A stretch of DNA of 64,000 nucleotides from positions 1-64,000 of the forward strand of contig WALU01000035.1 of assembly GCA_015522685.1 (NCBI GenBank), written 5' to 3'. This stretch comes from Thermoproteota archaeon (GTDB taxonomy: Archaea > Korarchaeota > Korarchaeia > Korarchaeales > Korarchaeaceae). This document shows, in pieces, positions 60,591 through 64,000 of this stretch. The notes below the pieces were generated by a model. The model worked only from the letters and a program-made list of their open reading frames with translations. It did no database searches and was not told the DNA's origin. Made by a program: the position numbers and the translations under genes. Every line of letters begins with the position of its first letter. The first letter of the stretch is position 1.

Positions 60591-60941
60591 GTGAGCCAGC
60601 AGGTAAGGGTAGCTAGCTCTCCAATAGCAGTTACTGACGATGAAGTATTAGCTCTCGGTTTTGAGATGATAGGGATACCAGCTAGGGTAATAAAGGGAAG
60701 GAGGAATTTACTTAGGTTCTTTAGGGATCACGAGGCTGAGCTACCTCATGTAGTATTTATGAATGAGAGAGTTGCCGATGAGATAGCTGATTACAGACAT
60801 AATCTCCTTAGAAGAAAGAAGATTTATCCAGTATTTGCAATAGTGCCAGATATGGAAGGAGCTAGAGGAACTAGGTTAAAGGAGTTGGCATCCTTGCTTG
60901 CGAAGGTCCTCGGTAGTGAAGAATTGAAGTTTCTTGGGTGA
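60591..60941 (+). CDS. atpF: A-type ATP synthase subunit F
   Basis: Central-stalk subunit of 116 residues. The Rossmann-like start VASSPIAVTDDEVLALGFEMIGIP, the middle HVVFMNERVADEIADYR and YPVFAIVPDMEG and the C-terminal helix are those of archaeal F subunits, slightly longer than the usual 100. In many archaeal operons F stands between C and A; here it is first. GTG start. It overlaps the subunit H frame when that is read from a TTG at 60934. Confidence 0.82.
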   Translation: MSQQVRVASSPIAVTDDEVLALGFEMIGIPARVIKGRRNLLRFFRDHEAELPHVVFMNERVADEIADYRHNLLRRKKIYPVFAIVPDMEGARGTRLKELASLLAKVLGSEELKFLG

Positions 60942-60945
60942 GGTA

Positions 60946-61266
60946 ATGCCCAAATTAGTTGAGGCCATTATGGAAGCTGAGAATGAGGCTACTAAAATAA
61001 CCCTGGAAGCTGAGGAGGAAGCTAAGAGAATAATTGAGGAAGCTGAGGAGGAAGCTAAGAGAATAATTGAGGAAGCTAAAAATTCTCCTGTAGAAGCGAA
61101 GCTTCCTAAGAACATAGATAGGGAGGCTCAGGAGATAGTAGAAAGAGCGAAGATGAAAGTGGAGGAATTAAGGGAGAACGCGATGAAGAAAATGAATTTT
61201 CTTGCCAACGAAATAGTTAGAGAGGTGTTGGAAGGTGAGTGGGGAGGAAGTAGTCGACATAGATAA
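60946..61266 (+). CDS. A-type ATP synthase subunit H (peripheral stalk)
   Basis: Coiled-coil subunit of about 106 residues that pairs with subunit E to form the peripheral stalk. It is almost pure heptad helix, rich in Glu, Ala and Lys: LEAEEEAKRIIEEAEEEAKRI. The element EEEAKRIIEEA occurs twice, encoded by an exact 33-base DNA repeat (61006-61038 and 61039-61071). ATG at 60946 with GGTGAGG ahead. It overlaps the start of subunit E by 32 bases. Low complexity makes the assignment rest mainly on position. Confidence 0.75.
   Translation: MPKLVEAIMEAENEATKITLEAEEEAKRIIEEAEEEAKRIIEEAKNSPVEAKLPKNIDREAQEIVERAKMKVEELRENAMKKMNFLANEIVREVLEGEWGGSSRHR
61006..61071 (+). repeat. Perfect 33-base tandem duplication in subunit H gene
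   Basis: Two identical 33-base copies, starting GAAGCTGAGGAGGAAGC, follow one another in phase, with a further six bases of a third copy. Each adds eleven residues, three turns of a hendecad coiled coil. Exact identity at the DNA level means the duplication is recent or kept by conversion. Confidence 0.9.
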
Positions 61267-61876
61267 GAATTCTGAGACGATCGTTAGGGCCATTTTAAAA
61301 ATGGCGGAGGATAGAGCTCGTGCTATTAGAAAGGAAGCAGAGGAGAGAGCTAATGAGATAATAGGATCAGCAAAGGAAGAGGCAGATATAATCATAAAGG
61401 CAAAAAGAGAACGAATTGAAAGGGAGCTAAGGGAAGAGGTAGCGAGGAAAAGAAGCGCTGCCGAGGTAGAAGCAAACCAACTTATACTAAGAATGAAAAC
61501 AGAGCTATTAAATGAGTTATTTAGGAGAGTCAACCAAAAGCTAGCAGCCATATCTGAAGGTCAAGATCTCAACTGGGAATATAAAGAACTCCTAGCTAAA
61601 TACTCCCTTGAAGGAGCTAAAGCTCTTGAGGAGAAGAGAGTATACCTAATGGGTAGAGAGAATGATAAGAAATTGCTAGAGAGCATCTCTAAAGAGCTTG
61701 GCAAAAGAGATATAGAAGCTTTAGTAAATGATAAGACAATACCAATAATAGGTGGTGTCGTTGTCAGGGACGAAAGAGACATGAGAAGATATTATAACAC
61801 GTTCGATGGGAGATTCGGAGCATATAAGGAGGCCAAGGAGATAGAGATCATCCAAAGATTATTTGGGGAGGCGTAA
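61235..61876 (+). CDS. atpE: A-type ATP synthase subunit E
   Basis: Peripheral-stalk subunit of 213 residues. Residues 15-110 are a long coiled coil that partners subunit H (EDRARAIRKEAEERANEII), and 115-213 the globular head that binds the catalytic hexamer, with IIGGVVVRDERDMRRYYNTFD. Length is close to the usual 190-205. A GTG start lies inside the end of the H gene. Stop is two bases before the TTG of atpA. Confidence 0.88.
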   Translation: MSGEEVVDIDKNSETIVRAILKMAEDRARAIRKEAEERANEIIGSAKEEADIIIKAKRERIERELREEVARKRSAAEVEANQLILRMKTELLNELFRRVNQKLAAISEGQDLNWEYKELLAKYSLEGAKALEEKRVYLMGRENDKKLLESISKELGKRDIEALVNDKTIPIIGGVVVRDERDMRRYYNTFDGRFGAYKEAKEIEIIQRLFGEA

Positions 61877-61878
61877 TT

Positions 61879-63663
61879 TTGTCCGAGCTTATTTATGAGA
61901 AGGGAGTTATTGTCCATATAAAAGGTCCTGTTGTAGAAGCGGATGAGATGAGAGGGGCTAGAATCAGAGAAGTTGTATATGTGGGAGAGGAGAAGCTTAT
62001 AGGAGAGATTGTTAGGATCAAAGGGGATAGAGCAATTATACAAGTTTATGAGCCTACTGGAGGAGTAAAGGCCGGGGAATATGTTGAGAGAACAGGCGAA
62101 CCCTTATCTGCTGAATTAGGTCCTGGATTGTTAGGTTTAGTTCTCGATGGTCTAGGTAGACCGCTGGAGGTAGTTGCAGAGAAGGCAGGAGGCCCTTTTA
62201 TAATTAGGGGTATAAAGGTACCTACCCTTCCAAGAGATAAGAGATGGCATTGGAGTCCAACAGTAAGGGTAGGAGATGGAGTTATAGCAGGAGATGTTCT
62301 AGGAGTAGTTCCAGAAGGATCTATAACTCATAAGGTAATGTTACCACCCAAGATAGAGAAGGCTCGGGTCTTGGAAGTACAACCCGAAGGAGATTATACT
62401 ATAGAGGAACCCATAGCAGTAGTGGAGCATATAGGAGAAAAAAAAGAAGTGAAGATGTATCATAAATGGCCCGTCAGGAATCCAAGACCTTTTAGAGAGA
62501 AGCTAGCTCCCGTTGAACTTTTAGTTACAGGTCAGAGAGTCATAGATACATTCTTCCCGATAGTAAAGGGTGGGGCTTCGGCAGTACCTGGAGGATTTGG
62601 TACAGGAAAGACCGTTGCACTCTATCAAATCTCCAAGTGGGCAGATGCCGATGTCGTTGTTTACGTCGGATGCGGCGAGAGAGGCAATGAGATAACTTAT
62701 TTGCTTCATACATTCCCCGAGCTCATTGATCCCAAGAGCGGCAGGCCTCTCTTAGAGAGGAGCATTCTGATAGCTAATACTAGCAACATGCCAGTACCAG
62801 CAAGGGAGGCAAGTATCTTCATGGGGATAACTTACGCCGAGTATTATAGAGATATGGGACTCAACGTTGTACTTACTGCCGATTCCACCTCGAGATGGGC
62901 TGAGGCACTAAGGGAGCTTAGCTCTAGGCTTGAAGAAATTCCTTCTGAAAGAGGATATCCCGCATATCTTCCAGATTACATAGCGTCCTTCTATGAGAGA
63001 GCCGGTAGGGTAAAGGTGATGGGAAACAGGGATGAGCTAGGATCTGTAGCCGTGATAGGAGCAGTAAGTCCCTCTGGTGGAGACCTAAATGAGCCAGTTA
63101 CTCAGCATACAATGAGATTCGTCGGTGCTTTCTGGGCGTTGGATAAAGAACTCGCATTTAAGAGGCATTTTCCATCTATAAATTGGCTGAGAAGTTTCTC
63201 GAAGTATGCTGGAGGATTAAAGGAGTGGTGGATAAAGAACTCAGGATATGACATGATGTCCTATAGAGATAAGGCCATAGCCTTACTTCAGAGATCATCT
63301 AGTTTAGAGGAAGTTGCTAGAGTTGTTGGAGAGGCAGCTCTTTCCGATGAGAATAGATTGATTCTCTTATCTGCAGAACTGATAAAGGAGAGTTTCCTAG
63401 TACAAAATGCCTATCACGATATTGACTCTTACTGCTCACCAGAGAAGCAAGCTCTTCTATTAAGAACTTTATTGGAGTTCTATGATAGAGCCAAGCCCAT
63501 GATTGATGCTGGAGTACCTATGTCGGAGATTTCTGAGATGAAATCTTTAGGTGATCTAAGGAGATTAAAGTTCGTCCCAGAGGAAAAGTTCAAGGATACA
63601 GCAAAGGAGGTTATATCCCAGTTAGAGACCGAAATATCCTCCTTAATTGCTAAGGTGGGGTAA
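61879..63663 (+). CDS. atpA: A-type ATP synthase catalytic subunit A
   Basis: Catalytic subunit of 594 residues. N-terminal beta barrel (1-75), the A-type bulge domain (about 115-190), P-loop GGFGTGKTVALYQI near residue 235, Walker B and arginine region VVLTADSTSRWAEALRELSSRLEEIPSERGYPAYL near 325-355, and the C-terminal helical bundle. All catalytic residues are intact. It couples ATP with proton or sodium flow at the membrane. TTG start. Subunit B begins one base after the stop. Confidence 0.97.
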   Translation: MSELIYEKGVIVHIKGPVVEADEMRGARIREVVYVGEEKLIGEIVRIKGDRAIIQVYEPTGGVKAGEYVERTGEPLSAELGPGLLGLVLDGLGRPLEVVAEKAGGPFIIRGIKVPTLPRDKRWHWSPTVRVGDGVIAGDVLGVVPEGSITHKVMLPPKIEKARVLEVQPEGDYTIEEPIAVVEHIGEKKEVKMYHKWPVRNPRPFREKLAPVELLVTGQRVIDTFFPIVKGGASAVPGGFGTGKTVALYQISKWADADVVVYVGCGERGNEITYLLHTFPELIDPKSGRPLLERSILIANTSNMPVPAREASIFMGITYAEYYRDMGLNVVLTADSTSRWAEALRELSSRLEEIPSERGYPAYLPDYIASFYERAGRVKVMGNRDELGSVAVIGAVSPSGGDLNEPVTQHTMRFVGAFWALDKELAFKRHFPSINWLRSFSKYAGGLKEWWIKNSGYDMMSYRDKAIALLQRSSSLEEVARVVGEAALSDENRLILLSAELIKESFLVQNAYHDIDSYCSPEKQALLLRTLLEFYDRAKPMIDAGVPMSEISEMKSLGDLRRLKFVPEEKFKDTAKEVISQLETEISSLIAKVG

Positions 63664-63664
63664 T

Positions 63665-64000
63665 ATGTCTATATATGGTCTCGTTTATAAGGATGTTGAT
63701 CAAGTTAAAGGCCCTTTGGTCATAATGAGGGGCGTTCCAGGGGTAGCTTACGAGGAAGCGGTTAGGATATACTCTGAAAGTGGAAGGGAATGGTTTGGGC
63801 GAGTGCTTGAGGCTGGAAGGGATAAGATAGTTATACAAGTACTTGGAGATACCGAGGGTTTAGACTCCAATGCTATGGTGAAGTTCACAGGTTCTACTTT
63901 GAAAATGCCTGTATCCGATGAGATGTTGGGTAGGGTTTTCAACGGAGCTGGCGAACCCATTGATGGAGGCCCTAGGATAAGAGCTGATGATTACAGAGAC
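63665..64000 (+). CDS. atpB: A-type ATP synthase subunit B (partial, cut by window end)
   Basis: The first 112 residues of the nucleotide-binding non-catalytic subunit are visible, starting MSIYGLVYKDVDQVKGPLVI, continuing GDTEGLDSNAMVKFTG, and the family's MLGRVFNGAGEPIDGGP. The rest lies beyond base 64000. ATG is two bases after the atpA stop TAA. Subunits D, I, C and K, expected for a working enzyme, must lie outside the window. Confidence 0.95.
   Translation, partial: MSIYGLVYKDVDQVKGPLVIMRGVPGVAYEEAVRIYSESGREWFGRVLEAGRDKIVIQVLGDTEGLDSNAMVKFTGSTLKMPVSDEMLGRVFNGAGEPIDGGPRIRADDYRD

Noticed and set aside
1..64000. CRISPR array, insertion sequence, prophage or replication origin
   Set aside because: No spaced direct repeats, transposase, integrase, phage structural gene, or Orc1/Cdc6 with origin boxes was found on either strand.

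Overview
The window is archaeal chromosome, about 40% G+C by eye, and it encodes a member of the TACK/Thermoproteota-like archaea, most likely a thermophile. The evidence is: archaeal-type GlyRS, HisRS and AsnRS; an A-type ATPase operon; a crenactin-like actin; a short XPF nuclease without helicase; Sec61 beta; an RPA-like single-strand binding protein; KorABCD- and Por-type ferredoxin oxidoreductases; a TRAM-domain protein; tRNA genes without encoded CCA, one with an intron beside the anticodon; frequent TTG and GTG starts; and tRNA genes much richer in G+C than the rest. I cannot name the lineage from this sequence. No rRNA, CRISPR array, insertion sequence or replication origin is visible.

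Layout. 1-5.9 kb: phosphoesterase, a ThiF-type E1-like enzyme, a sec61b-mazG-phosphoribosyltransferase-glyS operon, a beta-lactamase-fold exonuclease and an Lrp regulator. 6-8.7 kb: DUF2070 membrane protein, tRNA-Lys, an empty stretch and a small helical protein. 8.7-12.2 kb: a three-gene MacB/LolD-like ABC operon. 13.2-19.5 kb: hisD, a solute-binding protein with a cut-off Tat signal, hisS, a nuclease-like protein, and an isopropylmalate/homoaconitate dehydratase pair. 19.5-21.3 kb: two decayed genes (yjbQ, MFS). 21.3-28.8 kb: trpB2 behind a frameshifted leader, carbamate kinase, a fused aconitase X, an M42 peptidase and a SIS/HAD/coaD operon. 28.8-31.7 kb: korABDC. 31.8-34.5 kb: rhomboid, aldolase and a nucleotide-sugar dehydrogenase. 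34.5-42.5 kb: a decayed KaiC-like gene, a prenyl synthase, a Yip1 protein, a C/D guide RNA candidate, tRNA-Met, a decayed PIN gene, tRNA-Pro, regulators, glycerate kinase and a decayed Grc3/Clp1 kinase. 42.6-54 kb: DUF72, crenactin, ogt, rtcA, an RPA-like protein, XPF, AsnRS, UbiD, HflX, an ECF-like membrane protein and agmatinase. 54.1-60.5 kb: a small unknown protein, porDAB, a secreted metallopeptidase, an MtaD-like deaminase, a CYTH protein and tRNA-Leu. 60.5-64 kb: the ATPase operon F-H-E-A-B, cut by the window end.

How the genes fit together. Three widely spaced genes suit the archaeal modified mevalonate pathway and its product line: fused aconitase X (proposed phosphomevalonate dehydratase), a UbiD decarboxylase and a short-to-medium chain prenyl synthase. 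Two ferredoxin oxidoreductases feed central metabolism. RNA end processing and repair genes (rtcA, RPA-like, XPF) are packed together.

The most unusual signals are: (1) two copies of a seven-codon reading frame, MGDLV-x-L, that differ in the sixth codon (His near hisD/hisS, Trp before trpB) and both end in CTY-TAR, with coding sequence continuing in the +1 frame; (2) a C/D-box RNA candidate whose guides fit neighbouring positions of 23S rRNA; and (3) five decayed accessory genes among about sixty intact ones.
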